From assembly GCF_002887735.1 (NCBI RefSeq), contig NZ_PKQP01000001.1, forward strand, positions 372,001-436,000: DNA of 64,000 nt, read 5' to 3'. Every line of letters starts with the position of its first letter. The stretch's first letter is position 1. Below, piece after piece: positions 1 to 11,524 of the stretch. The notes below the pieces were generated by a model. It worked only from the letters and a program-made list of their open reading frames with translations, was not told where the DNA came from and did not search any database. The translations under genes were made by a program, and so were the position numbers. This DNA comes from Stenotrophomonas bentonitica (GTDB lineage: Bacteria; Pseudomonadota; Gammaproteobacteria; Xanthomonadales; Xanthomonadaceae).

Positions 1-285
1 CAGCAGCTGGGCGAGGTCTCGGACACCCTGTGCTGGCCGTACGGCGACTTCGACGAGGACTATGTGCAGATCGCGCGGGCGCACGGCTTCAAGTACCTGC
101 ATACCACCCATCCGTTCGGCCGCAACGTGGTCGGTGGCGATCCAGAACACATCTACCGCTTCGCGATCCGCAACCGCCCGGCGAGCTGGCTGCGCAAGCG
201 CATCGCCTACAGTTACCACCCGCTGATCGCGCCGCTGTTCAACCGCTTCAAGGCGAAGAAAAAGAAGATGGTGCCGGGGCCGTAA
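1..285 (+). CDS. Polysaccharide deacetylase family protein, C-terminal part (5' end outside window)
   Basis: Only the last 94 residues are visible; the frame is open from base 1 and stops with TAA at 283-285. The segment WPYGDFDEDY followed by ARAHGFKYLHTT matches the end of the NodB-type polysaccharide deacetylase fold, where a PYG motif precedes the last helix and a TT/GF strand. The catalytic Asp/His motifs of this family lie further upstream and cannot be checked. The tail is basic and ends in a lysine run (KAKKKK). Such enzymes deacetylate N-acetylated sugars of cell-wall or exported polysaccharides. The gene converges on glmM and the two share a bidirectional hairpin terminator. The family call is reasonable; the substrate is unknown. 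Confidence 0.6.
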   Translation, partial: QQLGEVSDTLCWPYGDFDEDYVQIARAHGFKYLHTTHPFGRNVVGGDPEHIYRFAIRNRPASWLRKRIAYSYHPLIAPLFNRFKAKKKKMVPGP

Positions 286-302
286 CGCGCTACCCCGCCG
301 CA

Positions 303-333
303 ACGAAAACGCCCCGGTTTCCCGGGGCGTTTC
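303..333. terminator. Bidirectional terminator between deacetylase and glmM
   Basis: A 7-bp stem GCCCCGG (311-317) pairs with CCGGGGC (322-328). It is flanked by AACGAAAAC on the left and a T-rich GTTTCC on the right, so it can end transcripts from both converging genes. Confidence 0.7.
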
Positions 334-357
334 CAGTTTCCGGCCTCGCTGCCCGGC

Positions 358-1709
358 TCAGGCCGCGGCCGCCGCCTTCACCGCCGCCGAGAGGCTGTCC
401 AGCGTGGACTGCATCAACTCGGCGCTGTCGGCCTCGACGGTGACACGCACCACCGGCTCGGTGCCCGAGGGCCGCAGGAACGCGCGGCCGCGCCCCTTCA
501 CTGCCTGCTGTGCAGCCAGCAGCGCAGCCTGCACGCTCTCGGCCTGTACGGTGGCCTTGGCCGCACCCTGCAGGCGGACGTTGACGGTCTTCTGCGGCAC
601 CTTGTTGAGTACCGACAGCACCTGGCGCAGCGAGGTGCTGTCACGGCGCAGCACTTCCAGGACCTGCAGCGCACTGACGATCGCATCACCGGTGGTGGCG
701 CGGTCCAGGCACAGCAGATGGCCGGACGCTTCGCCGCCGAGCACACCGTTGTTTTCGACCAGCGCCTGATGCACGTACCGGTCACCGACATTGCTGCGCT
801 GGAACGGGATGTTCAGCCGTTCCAGCGCCTGCTCCAGGCCGAAGTTGGTCATCAACGTACCGACCACCGGGCCATGCAGGCGACCGCTGCGCTGCCAGGC
901 CTGGGCCAGCACGAACAGCAGGTCATCGCCATCGACCGGATTGCCCTGGTCATCGGCCATCAGCACGCGATCGCCATCACCGTCGAAGGCGATGCCGAAA
1001 TCAGCGCCGACTTCGCGCACTTTCGCGGCCAGATTGTCGATGTGCATCGAGCCGACGCCATCGTTGATGTTCAGCCCGTTGGGTGCATCCCCGATGCTGA
1101 CCACCTGCGCGCCCATCTCGCGGAACAGCAGCGGGGCGACGTGGTAGGTGGCACCGTGCGCGCAGTCGAGCACGATTTTCAGCCCACGCAGATCGAACCC
1201 GCGCGGCACGCTGGCCTTGCAGAATTCGATGTAGCGGCCGACCGCATCCCGCGCGCGCATGGCCTTGCCCAGCCGCTCGGACTCGACCGTGGTGAACGGC
1301 GCATCGAGCGCGGCTTCCAGCGCCAGCTCGGTGGCGTCATCGAGCTTCTCGCCATCGGCGGAGAAGAACTTGATGCCGTTGTCGTAGTGCGGATTGTGCG
1401 AGGCGCTGATGACGATGCCCGCATCCGCACCGAGGGTGCGGGTGAGGAAGGCCACCGCCGGCGTCGGCATCGGGCCGAGCAGCTGCACATCGGCGCCGGC
1501 GGCGACCAGCCCGGCTTCCAGTGCGGCTTCGAACATGTAGCCGGAGATACGGGTGTCCTTGCCGATCACCACCACCGGGCGGTGCCCGTTGCGCTCGGTC
1601 AGCGCACGCCCGAGCGCATTGCCCAGGCGCAGTACGAAATCGGCGGAGATGACGCCCTCACCGACCTTGCCGCGGATGCCATCGGTGCCGAAATACTTGC
1701 GCGACGCCA

Positions 1710-1710
<1 letters not shown>
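358..1710 (-). CDS. glmM: Phosphoglucosamine mutase GlmM
   Basis: Converts glucosamine-6-phosphate to glucosamine-1-phosphate for UDP-GlcNAc, peptidoglycan and LPS synthesis in the cytoplasm. The 450-residue product is the usual family length. Visible motifs are FGTDGIRG near the N terminus (7-14), the phosphoserine loop SASHNP with catalytic Ser104, the metal loop DGDGDR, the sugar-binding GEASGH and the C-terminal phosphate site RPSGTEP. The ATG at 1708-1710 overlaps the accD stop by one base (TGATG), which fixes this start and suggests translational coupling. The frame is open further upstream but that stretch overlaps accD. The gene ends at the shared terminator at 303-333. Confidence 0.97.
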
Positions 1711-2594
<884 letters not shown>

Positions 2595-2673
2595 GCGGGA
2601 TGCTACTTCCGTTCAGGGCGGCCCGGGGGCCGCAAAGGCGGACAGTCTAGCTCACCGTTTCCATGCTCGGGCA

Positions 2674-2695
2674 CCCCCCGGCGGTTGCCGGGGGG
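2674..2695. promoter_or_regulatory. GC-rich hairpin in the trpA-accD gap
   Basis: A perfect 9-bp stem CCCCCCGGC / GCCGGGGGG with a GGTT loop lies about 80 bases before the accD start. There is no T-run on the minus strand, so it is not a clear terminator. It could be a leader structure, a partial terminator or a REP-type palindrome. Confidence 0.4.
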
Positions 2696-2732
2696 CTGAC
2701 GTAAACCATTCTGGTACGTACGTTTGCGTGCT

Positions 2733-3545
2733 TCAGGCGGCGTCGAGAGCGCGTCGCAGCGGCGTGAGGAATGCCTGCGCGGTCCGTGCTGCGCCCGCGG
2801 CATCGGGCGCCTCGCCCAATGCGGCCACCAGCGCACTGCCCACCACCACGCCATCGGCCTCCACGGCCATGGCCGCCGCACTGGCCGCATCCTTGATCCC
2901 GAAGCCGGCCACCACCGGCACGCTGGAGCGGCTGCGCAGGTCGCGCAGGCGGGCACTGGCGGCGCTGCTGTCCAGGCGTTCGGATGCGCCGGTCACACCG
3001 GCAAAGCTGACGTAGTAGAGGTAGCCTTCGGCCATCGCGGACAAGGTATCCAGACGAGCGTCGGCCGTGGTCGGCGAGGCCAGCAGGATCAGCGCCAGAC
3101 CGGCCGCGGTGAAGATCTCACGGGTTTCGGCGGCTTCTTCCGGCGGCAGGTCGACCAGCAGGATGCCGTCCACGCCCGCGGCGATCGCCGACTGCGCGAA
3201 GCGGGCCGTGCCATGGATCTCGATCGGGTTGAGATAGCCCATCAGCACCACCGGGGTGGTGGCATCGTCCCGCCGGAAGGCTGCGACCGTTTCCAGCACG
3301 TAGCGCAGCCCTGCCCCGCGGCCCAGCGCGCGCTCGGAGCTGCGCTGGATGGTGGGGCCGTCGGCCATCGGGTCGGAGAACGGCACCCCCAGTTCGATCA
3401 CGTCCGCACCGGCAGCCGCCAGGGCGTGCATCACCGGCACGGTGGCGTCCAGGCCAGGGTCACCAGCGGTGATGAAGGGAATCAGCGCCTTGCGAACTTC
3501 ATCGCGCAGGCGGGCAAAACAGGCATCGATACGGTCCACGGACAT
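2733..3545 (-). CDS. trpA: Tryptophan synthase alpha chain TrpA
   Basis: Cleaves indole-3-glycerol phosphate to indole and glyceraldehyde-3-phosphate; indole is channelled to TrpB. The 270-residue protein shows the catalytic Glu51 (ADVIELGVPF) and Asp62 (SDPMADGP) and the C-terminal phosphate site (VAGFGIKDAAS, then ADGVVVGSAL). An upstream ATG at 3563 is in frame. The ATG at 3543-3545 is preferred because it directly follows the stop of the preceding lipoprotein gene (TGAGATG) and matches the family length. The trpB-trpA pair is split here by that lipoprotein gene. Likely under TrpI-type control with trpB. Confidence 0.96.
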   Translation of the reverse strand: MSVDRIDACFARLRDEVRKALIPFITAGDPGLDATVPVMHALAAAGADVIELGVPFSDPMADGPTIQRSSERALGRGAGLRYVLETVAAFRRDDATTPVVLMGYLNPIEIHGTARFAQSAIAAGVDGILLVDLPPEEAAETREIFTAAGLALILLASPTTADARLDTLSAMAEGYLYYVSFAGVTGASERLDSSAASARLRDLRSRSSVPVVAGFGIKDAASAAAMAVEADGVVVGSALVAALGEAPDAAGAARTAQAFLTPLRRALDAA

Positions 3546-3546
3546 C

Positions 3547-4241
3547 TCAGGCACATCCTTCAATCAGTTCAACGGCGCCACTGGCGCCCCAGTACAGCTT
3601 CGATATCACCCCGTCGAAGATCTCCAGCCGGATCGCCAGATCCGAGCCGGGGTCCTGCCAGGTCAGGTATTCGCCCGTTTCCGGGTCATAGGCATGCGGT
3701 GCGCGCGTACTTCCCGGCGGCAAGCGCTTGAGCGCTTCATCCAGCGTCATGCCCAGGCGCAGCCCGAACGGCCCCGGCTGGGTGATGGCCTCGTAGGAAT
3801 CCTCGATCGGGGCCAGTTCAAAGCGCTGCACGTGATCGTCCTCGACCATCATCGACACGCCCTCGGGCAGGTTGCCCCGCTCGTAGTACTCGCAGGCACC
3901 GCTCGGCTCGCCCTCGCTCAGCCCGGCCGAATGCCAGGGGCCATCGGCGGCGAGCTCGGTGAAGCGCTGCCCGATCAGCACATCGCCTGCATGATCCAGC
4001 GCGACCGAGACCACCGAAGGGGCGGCCTCGTCAGCCACGGTGGCCTCCGCCGTGGCAGGCGGCGCCGGCTCGTCCTCGATCGGGCGATTGGCGATGTCAT
4101 CGTCATTGCTGGCCCGTTGCCGCGCCGGTGCGACCGCACCGACCGCTGCGGCAGGTGCCGGCAGCACCGGCGGATCCGGCGGCGTGCATCCGGTCAGGCC
4201 GACCACCATCAGCAGCGCACTTCCCTGGCGCAGCAGCGGAT

Positions 4242-4245
<4 letters not shown>
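3547..4245 (-). CDS. Putative lipoprotein of unknown function, between trpB and trpA
   Basis: I do not recognise the family. The 232-residue product begins with a lipoprotein signal peptide ending in the lipobox LTGC (Cys20), followed by a Pro/Ala-rich linker and a soluble C-terminal domain (positions about 90-230) with acidic and aromatic residues and four or so scattered Trp. The start is GTG at 4243-4245, overlapping the trpB stop as GTGA. Its own stop is one base from the trpA ATG, so it is translationally embedded in the trpBA operon. Nothing visible ties it to tryptophan synthesis; it is probably an envelope protein that shares transcription. Real gene with high confidence, function unknown. 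Confidence 0.8.
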
Positions 4246-5468
<1,223 letters not shown>

Positions 5469-5473
5469 AGCGC

Positions 5474-5551
5474 GACAGCCGGTGGAGACAGGCTGCCAAT
5501 CTAACGCACCTGTCATGACAGGAATATCGATAATATCTGTCGCGACCTGTC
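5474..5551. promoter_or_regulatory. Candidate LysR (TrpI-type) operator between trpB and trpI
   Basis: The 95-bp gap holds six copies of the pentamer CTGTC or its complement GACAG, starting at 5474, 5487, 5510, 5517, 5537 and 5547. Two of them form the perfect 14-bp palindrome CCTGTCATGACAGG (5509-5522). The last copies sit just before the regulator's ribosome-binding site. The layout fits a LysR activator with several subsites; binding is inferred. Confidence 0.55.
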
Positions 5552-5563
5552 AGGAAAACTCAC

Positions 5564-6454
5564 ATGACCGACGGACCGTTGCCCCCGCTCAATGCGCTGC
5601 GCAGCTTCGAGGCGGCCGCCCGCCTGGGCGGGGTCGGCCGGGCGGCCGACGCCTTGCATGTCACCCATGGCGCGATCAGCCGCCAGTTGCGTCTGCTCGA
5701 AGAGTACCTGGGCGTTGCGTTGTTCCAGCGGGAAGGCCGTGGGCTGCGCCTGACCCGCGCCGGCAAGGACCTGCAGGCCGCCTGCGAAGGCGCCTTCGAA
5801 CAGATCCGCGAGGCGGTCGTGGCGCTCAAGCGCCAACAGCGGCCCGAAGCGCTGGTGCTCGGCTGCAGTGGCAGCATCCTGGCGCGCTGGATGATTCCGC
5901 GCCTGCAGGCGCTGCAGAGCGCCCTGCCCCAGCTGCCGTTGCACTGGTCTGCCCAGGACGGCAGCTTCACCAGCGAACAGCAGGGCCTGGATGCGGTCCT
6001 GCTGCTGGCCCAGCCACCGTGGCCGCGTGGATGGCAGGTGCGGGAACTGGCCCCCGAGCGCGTGGGCGTGGTGATCAGCCCCCACCACCCAGCGGCGGCA
6101 CGGTTGCGCCATCAGCCGCCGGCAGCGTTGCTGGCCGAGCCCCTGCTGCATACCACCTCGCGCCCGCAGGCATGGCCGGCATGGGCGCTGTCGCATGGGC
6201 TGGACCCGGCGCAGCTGCAGCTGGGCAGCGGCTTCGAGCATCTGTACTACCTGCTGGAAGCGGCGGTCGCGGGCCTTGGCGTGGCGATCGCGCCGGAGCC
6301 GCTGGTCGCCGATGACCTGGCCGCAGGTCGGTTGCTGGCACCGTGGGGATTCGGCGCGACCGGCGGGTTCTGGGTTCTGGCGACCCCGGAGGGCGCGGCG
6401 GACCCCCGGGTGGATGCGCTGGCGGACTGGCTCACGGCGCAGCTGGCGGGATGA
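5564..6454 (+). CDS. trpI: LysR-family transcriptional regulator, TrpI-like
   Basis: The 296-residue protein has an N-terminal winged helix-turn-helix (about 9-66; PLNALRSFEAAARLGG then HVTHGAISRQLRLLE) of the GcvA/TrpI type and a C-terminal periplasmic-binding-like effector domain. Divergent position next to trpB is the hallmark of TrpI, which in Pseudomonas activates trpBA in response to indole-3-glycerol phosphate. Here the same role is inferred from context and fold; sequence alone cannot exclude another LysR. An AGGA ribosome-binding site lies 8 bases before the ATG. It probably represses its own gene, since operator repeats reach into its leader. Confidence 0.85.
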   Translation: MTDGPLPPLNALRSFEAAARLGGVGRAADALHVTHGAISRQLRLLEEYLGVALFQREGRGLRLTRAGKDLQAACEGAFEQIREAVVALKRQQRPEALVLGCSGSILARWMIPRLQALQSALPQLPLHWSAQDGSFTSEQQGLDAVLLLAQPPWPRGWQVRELAPERVGVVISPHHPAAARLRHQPPAALLAEPLLHTTSRPQAWPAWALSHGLDPAQLQLGSGFEHLYYLLEAAVAGLGVAIAPEPLVADDLAAGRLLAPWGFGATGGFWVLATPEGAADPRVDALADWLTAQLAG

Positions 6455-6505
6455 GCGCGCCAGGATCAACGGTCGTGGCCAGCCGGACGGCGGCAGATTC
6501 ATCAG

Positions 6506-6530
6506 GTTGCCGGCCAGCGGCCGGCACTAC
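6506..6530. repeat. SMAG/REP-type palindrome
   Basis: Read on the minus strand it starts GTAG and folds as GCCGGCC-GCT-GGCCGGC. The GTAG head and hairpin are the form of Stenotrophomonas SMAG repeats. It lies downstream of the trpI-like gene, which converges on trpF. Confidence 0.65.
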
Positions 6531-6554
6531 CGCGCAGCGGGCGGAATGACGCCG

Positions 6555-6573
6555 CCACGACCAACGGTCGTGG
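6555..6573. repeat. Short hairpin repeat near trpF 3' end
   Basis: Perfect 8-bp stem CCACGACC / GGTCGTGG with an AAC loop. The half ACGGTCGTGGCC also occurs at 6469-6480, so this is probably a degenerate pair of REP-type units between converging trpI and trpF, where it may also act in transcription termination. Confidence 0.5.
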
Positions 6574-6594
6574 CCTACGCGTGGGGCCTGCGGA

Positions 6595-7251
6595 TCAATC
6601 CGCTTCGTGGCAATCGGCGCGACGCACTTCTTCCACGAACTTGCGCATCTTGTAGCCGTCCTTGATGCCCGGCTCGGACTCGATGCCGCTGGAGACATCC
6701 ACGCCCCATGGCAGGGTCGCCACGATCGCATCGAAGACGTTGTCCGGGGTGATTCCCCCGGCCAGCAGGAACGGCCGGTGCAGACCGGTCGGCAGGCGGG
6801 TCCAGTCGAAGGCCACGCCGGTTCCGCCGCCGCCGCCGGGAGCGTGGCTGTCGAACAGGAACCCGGCCGCGCTGGGGTATCGCAGCTGCAGCTGACGGGC
6901 GTTGACCTCATCCTTGCCGCCCATCGCCACGGCCTTCAGGTAGGGCATGTTGAAGCTGCGGCAGAACGACTCGTCTTCGTCCCCGTGGAACTGCAGCAGA
7001 GTCGGCCGGACGGTACGCAGTACCTCGCGCACCTCTTCCTTGCTGTTGTCGCGGAACAAGGCCACCACATCCACCATCGGCGCGATCGCCTGGCGCATCG
7101 CGCGCGCTTCGGCCGGGGCGACCCGGCGCTTGCTCTCGCGGGCGAAGATGAAGCCGACCGCGTCCACGCCGAGCTCGCCGGCCAGGCGCACATCACCGGC
7201 ACGGGTCATGCCGCAGAACTTGATACGGGTGCGGTAGAAGGAGCGGCTCAT
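6595..7251 (-). CDS. trpF: Phosphoribosylanthranilate isomerase TrpF
   Basis: Isomerises phosphoribosylanthranilate to CdRP, the third tryptophan-specific step. The 218-residue TIM barrel carries the N-terminal catalytic KFCGMTR (Cys13) and the later phosphate-binding segments LAGGITPDN and GVDVSSGIE. The ATG at 7249-7251 overlaps the truA stop by 4 bases (ATGA), typical of the truA-trpF pair in gammaproteobacteria. It is the last gene of the asd-fimV-truA-trpF group. Only trpF, trpB and trpA are here; the other trp genes must be elsewhere, as usual in xanthomonads. Confidence 0.96.
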   Translation of the reverse strand: MSRSFYRTRIKFCGMTRAGDVRLAGELGVDAVGFIFARESKRRVAPAEARAMRQAIAPMVDVVALFRDNSKEEVREVLRTVRPTLLQFHGDEDESFCRSFNMPYLKAVAMGGKDEVNARQLQLRYPSAAGFLFDSHAPGGGGGTGVAFDWTRLPTGLHRPFLLAGGITPDNVFDAIVATLPWGVDVSSGIESEPGIKDGYKMRKFVEEVRRADCHEAD

Positions 7252-8021
7252 AAGGTGACCTCGGCAGGCAGCTGCCAGTTGTCGGGGTACAGGGGACCAA
7301 CGAAGACCAATCCCTGCGGCGGAGCGGTCGGGCCGGCGACGGTACGGTCGCGCCCGGCCAGCAACTGCTCCATCCACGAGACCGGTTGCTCACCACAACC
7401 GACCAGAATCAGTGAACCGACGATATTGCGCACCATGTGATGAAGGAATGCATTGGCCTGAACGGCGACCTCCACCACCTCGCCCTGGCGGGTCACCGAG
7501 AGCGACTGCATGTTCCGGCGCGCGTGCAGGGCCTCGCACTGCACGCTGCGGAAGGCACTGAAGTCGTTCTCGCCCAGCAGGGCCTGCCCTGCCGCATGCA
7601 TCAGCCCGGCATCCAGCGGCCGGCGCTCCCAGCTCAAGGTCTGCCGATACAGCGCCGGGCGGACCTGGCGATTGAGCAGGCGATAGCGGTAGCGGCGCGC
7701 GCGCGCGGCGAAGCGCGCATGGAACTCATCGGCCACCGGAACGCACCAGCGCACGGCGATCGAACGCGGCAGGCGGGTGGTGGTGCCCAGCATCCAGCTG
7801 CGCGGATCGCGCACGACATCGGTATCGAAATGCACGACCTGGCATTCGCCGTGGACGCCGGCATCGGTACGCCCGGCACACACGACCTGGATCGGCGCAT
7901 TGGCCACCGAGGACAGCGCTTCCTGCAGGCTGGCCTGCACGCTCGGGCAGCCGCTCTCACCGAGCTGCTGCCAGCCTTTGAATTCGCTGCCGTCGTATTC
8001 CACGCCCAGTGCGTAGCGCAT
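7248..8021 (-). CDS. truA: tRNA pseudouridine(38-40) synthase TruA
   Basis: Makes pseudouridine at positions 38-40 of the tRNA anticodon stem. The 257-residue protein has the catalytic Asp53 in the [11 protein letters not shown] motif, the RYRYRLLNR strand and the C-terminal HHMVRNIVG helix. The ATG at 8019-8021 follows an AGAGGT ribosome-binding site; a near-identical leader (AAAACAGAGGTTC) precedes asd at 11364-11380. It overlaps trpF by 4 bases and lies 146 bp downstream of fimV; that gap contains no recognisable signal. Confidence 0.97.
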   Translation of the reverse strand: MRYALGVEYDGSEFKGWQQLGESGCPSVQASLQEALSSVANAPIQVVCAGRTDAGVHGECQVVHFDTDVVRDPRSWMLGTTTRLPRSIAVRWCVPVADEFHARFAARARRYRYRLLNRQVRPALYRQTLSWERRPLDAGLMHAAGQALLGENDFSAFRSVQCEALHARRNMQSLSVTRQGEVVEVAVQANAFLHHMVRNIVGSLILVGCGEQPVSWMEQLLAGRDRTVAGPTAPPQGLVFVGPLYPDNWQLPAEVTL

Positions 8022-8167
8022 GGTGAACCTCTGTGTTTTGGGGGACCGGCGCAGGCGCCGGGTGGTGCATCAGGCAGCGTCGCGCTCGGACCACACAGCC
8101 GGTTCGCTGGAAGCGAACGCGACGTGCTCCAGCGGGCGTGCGCGGGTTGCCATCGGGCGGACGTGGC

Positions 8168-10249
8168 TCATCCCAGCCGCGCCAGCAGTTCGCGCGCCTC
8201 GGCCTGGCTGTGCGGGTCGGCACCGACGGCCACTTCGTGCAGCAGGGTGCGCGCGGTCTCGGCGTCGCCGAGGTCCAGATAGGCAATGGCCAGTTCCAGG
8301 CGGTCGCGGCCAGGGCTGCCGACCGGGGCGATGGGGGCCTCGTCGGCCGGCGGAGCAGCGGCGTCGGCATCGGCATCGGCATCGGCAATGTCATCCGCGC
8401 GGGCCGTGTGGTCCGCACTGGCGATGGCCGGCGCAGCGTCGAGACCCTCAGGATGATCGCTCGCCTCTGAACCGTGCGCTTCACCCGCCGCGGATTCGTC
8501 CGGGAATTCGAAGACGCCGCGGAACGAGGGGTGCGCTTGGGCTTCCAACGCGTGCGCCGGCGGCTCGATCAGCGGTGCCGGGTCACGGAACAGCGCATCG
8601 TCCACGGTCACATGCTGCGCGTCGGCCTCGATGCCGTAGGCGGATGCAGCGGTGGCCTCGACCTCCGGCAACACCGGCGCTTCGTCCGTCGCGGGGGCGC
8701 TCCAGCGAGGATCATCGAGAGGAACCTGCGGCTCGGCGTCGTGCATGGAAGGCGTGGGCGAGAAGACCGGCTCACGGCGCAGCCCGGCATAGACGTCGGC
8801 GTCGGCAACGGCTTGCTCGTCGGGCAAGCGGTGCGCGTCATCGCGCTGTGCGGCCAGTTCGTCCCCCTGATCGGCCGCCGGCACGGCCGCGGCCAGCGAG
8901 GCGCCGTCGAGCCCATCACGCGCCAGTGGCGGCAGCGGCGACGGCTTGCGGCGACGCACCAGGGCCCAGCCCCCGACCACCAGCAGCAGCGCGACCAGGC
9001 CCAGCCAGTACCAGCCACCGCCGGCGCTGTCGCGCGTACCGGGCGCCTGCTCCAGACGCTGTTGCGCGGCAGCCAGGTCGGTGTCCCTCATCTCGATCAG
9101 CGAGGCCTGCTGCGCCTTGAGCTTTTCCAGCTCGGCCACGCGCTCACGCAGTTCCTGGATCTCGGCATCGCGCGTGGCCACGTCTTCCTTGGCCTGTCGC
9201 AGTTGTTCGTTAGCCAGCATGTCGCCCTCGGTGCCGGCAGCGGTGCCGGTGGTTGTGCCTGCGGTGGTGCCTGCGGCGGCAACGGCCGGCGCGATTTCAA
9301 GGCGAGCGCCCTGGGTGGCGGCCGGGGCCGCGGTGGCGGGTGCCGGCGCTGCGGCGACGCCACTGTCGGCCGGTTGCGGGATCGCCGCACGCGACTGCCG
9401 CCACTGCGCGGTGTGCTCGCGCACGATCGCCGCAGCCTGCTTTGCATCGATCTGCGCCACCCCGTCGGCGCCCGGCGTGCGCAGCACCGCGCCCTGTTTG
9501 AGCAGGTTCACGTTGCCACGGATGAAGGCATCGGGATTGGCCCGCAGCAGCGCGATCATCGCCTGGTCGCGGTTGATGCCCTGCTCGCGGGCCAGCGAGC
9601 CGGCGATCTGCGAGAGGGTCTGCCCACGCTGCACCGTGACGCTGCCATCAGCGGCGACCGGCGCAGTGGGTGCAGCACGTGGCGCGGCCGGGCGCGGCGT
9701 GGTGGCCGGTTGCGCACCACGCGACGGCGTGGCGGCAACAGGTGCGGCCTCCGGTGCGGGCTCACGGATGATGGCGTTGGACATCGCGCCGGCAGGGGCG
9801 ACGATCTCCGGCTCGGCCACGGTGGCGGCGCTGTTGGGCGCGTCCACCAGGGCGGAATACTCACGGACCAGGCGGCCCTGCCCCCAGTCGGCTTCGATCA
9901 GGAAATTCAACGAGGGCGTGGCGACCGGTGCCTGGCTGCTCACGCGCACCACGGCGCGGCCCTGCGCATTGCGGGTCAACTCGAACTGCAGCTCGCTGAC
10001 CAGCCCGGACGGCGGCTCCAGCCCGACCCGGGCAAACGTCGCCGGCGAGGCCAGCGCGACGCGGAGGTTTTCCAGCTCGGACGGATCGGCGGAAATGACG
10101 GGGATTTCGGCCAGCAACGGCTGGCCCGGCTTGGACAGCACCCGGATATCGCCCAGGCCGAGGGCCATGGCCGAACTGCTGGCCAGGGCCAGCAGCAGCG
10201 TGGACACATACTTGAGCGGACGCACTGCGCCCGGAACCCGGTTCTTCAT
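8168..10249 (-). CDS. fimV: FimV/HubP-family polar protein
   Basis: Inner-membrane-anchored peptidoglycan-binding protein that organises the cell pole and type IV pilus/twitching functions in Pseudomonas and Vibrio relatives. In its 693 residues: signal peptide (1-29, cleavage after SAMA); the FimV N-terminal domain (LGDIRVLSKPGQPLLAEIPV); an Ala/Pro linker; a LysM domain at about 200-262; a coiled coil; one membrane helix at about 410-430 followed by RRRK; a long acidic cytoplasmic part; and the C-terminal TPR-like FimV domain (LAIAYLDLGDAETARTLLHEV). The downstream neighbour truA is the usual gamma-proteobacterial order. It is shorter than Pseudomonas FimV (about 900 residues), mainly in the acidic region. 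Confidence 0.92.
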   Translation of the reverse strand: MKNRVPGAVRPLKYVSTLLLALASSSAMALGLGDIRVLSKPGQPLLAEIPVISADPSELENLRVALASPATFARVGLEPPSGLVSELQFELTRNAQGRAVVRVSSQAPVATPSLNFLIEADWGQGRLVREYSALVDAPNSAATVAEPEIVAPAGAMSNAIIREPAPEAAPVAATPSRGAQPATTPRPAAPRAAPTAPVAADGSVTVQRGQTLSQIAGSLAREQGINRDQAMIALLRANPDAFIRGNVNLLKQGAVLRTPGADGVAQIDAKQAAAIVREHTAQWRQSRAAIPQPADSGVAAAPAPATAAPAATQGARLEIAPAVAAAGTTAGTTTGTAAGTEGDMLANEQLRQAKEDVATRDAEIQELRERVAELEKLKAQQASLIEMRDTDLAAAQQRLEQAPGTRDSAGGGWYWLGLVALLLVVGGWALVRRRKPSPLPPLARDGLDGASLAAAVPAADQGDELAAQRDDAHRLPDEQAVADADVYAGLRREPVFSPTPSMHDAEPQVPLDDPRWSAPATDEAPVLPEVEATAASAYGIEADAQHVTVDDALFRDPAPLIEPPAHALEAQAHPSFRGVFEFPDESAAGEAHGSEASDHPEGLDAAPAIASADHTARADDIADADADADAAAPPADEAPIAPVGSPGRDRLELAIAYLDLGDAETARTLLHEVAVGADPHSQAEARELLARLG

Positions 10250-10297
10250 GGCGGCCAATATAACGGCTCCCCCCGTGATCGGCGATGTTTCGATGCG

Positions 10298-10331
10298 GGT
10301 GGTCGGCGGCATCCCCATGCCGCCAACCACC
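10298..10331. repeat. Hairpin between asd and fimV
   Basis: Fifteen-base arms (10298-10312 and 10317-10331) pair with a single mismatch around a CCCC loop. It fills most of the 88-bp gap. It has no T-run, so a REP-type or mRNA-stabilising hairpin is more likely than a terminator. Confidence 0.5.
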
Positions 10332-10337
10332 ACGCGA

Positions 10338-11363
<1,026 letters not shown>

Positions 11364-11380
11364 GAGAACCTCTGTTTTGT

Positions 11381-11401
11381 GTACCGACCCGGGGCCGATA
11401 C
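11381..11401. repeat. REP-type hairpin, unit 1 of 3
   Basis: GTACCGACC pairs with GGCCGATAC around CGG with two mismatches. It sits directly upstream of the asd leader. Confidence 0.5.
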
Positions 11402-11421
11402 GTAACGTGCGTTGGGGATGT

Positions 11422-11442
11422 GTACCGACCAACGATCGGTAC
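11422..11442. repeat. REP-type hairpin, unit 2 of 3
   Basis: GTACCGACC and GATCGGTAC pair with one mismatch around AAC. It is related to units 1 and 3, with a spacing of about 41 bases. Confidence 0.6.
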
Positions 11443-11462
11443 CTGCCGTGCCTTGGAGATAT

Positions 11463-11483
11463 GTGCCGACCCTCGGTCGGTAC
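11463..11483. repeat. REP-type hairpin, unit 3 of 3
   Basis: GTGCCGACC and GGTCGGTAC pair around CTC with one G-T wobble. A CTACC tail, read as GGTAG on the minus strand, gives the SMAG-like head. The three units are spaced exactly 41 bases apart. Confidence 0.6.
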
Positions 11484-11524
11484 CTACCGGTTCGGGAACC
11501 TCGCCTGTTGGCCAGCGCGGTTCC

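Noticed and set aside
2674..2695. Terminator between trpA and accD.
   Set aside because: The hairpin is strong but no T-run follows on the minus strand, so it is listed only as a hairpin.
5564..6454. LysR gene as a GcvA or AmpR regulator.
   Set aside because: The fold is shared, but the divergent position at trpB points to TrpI; no gcv or ampC genes lie nearby.
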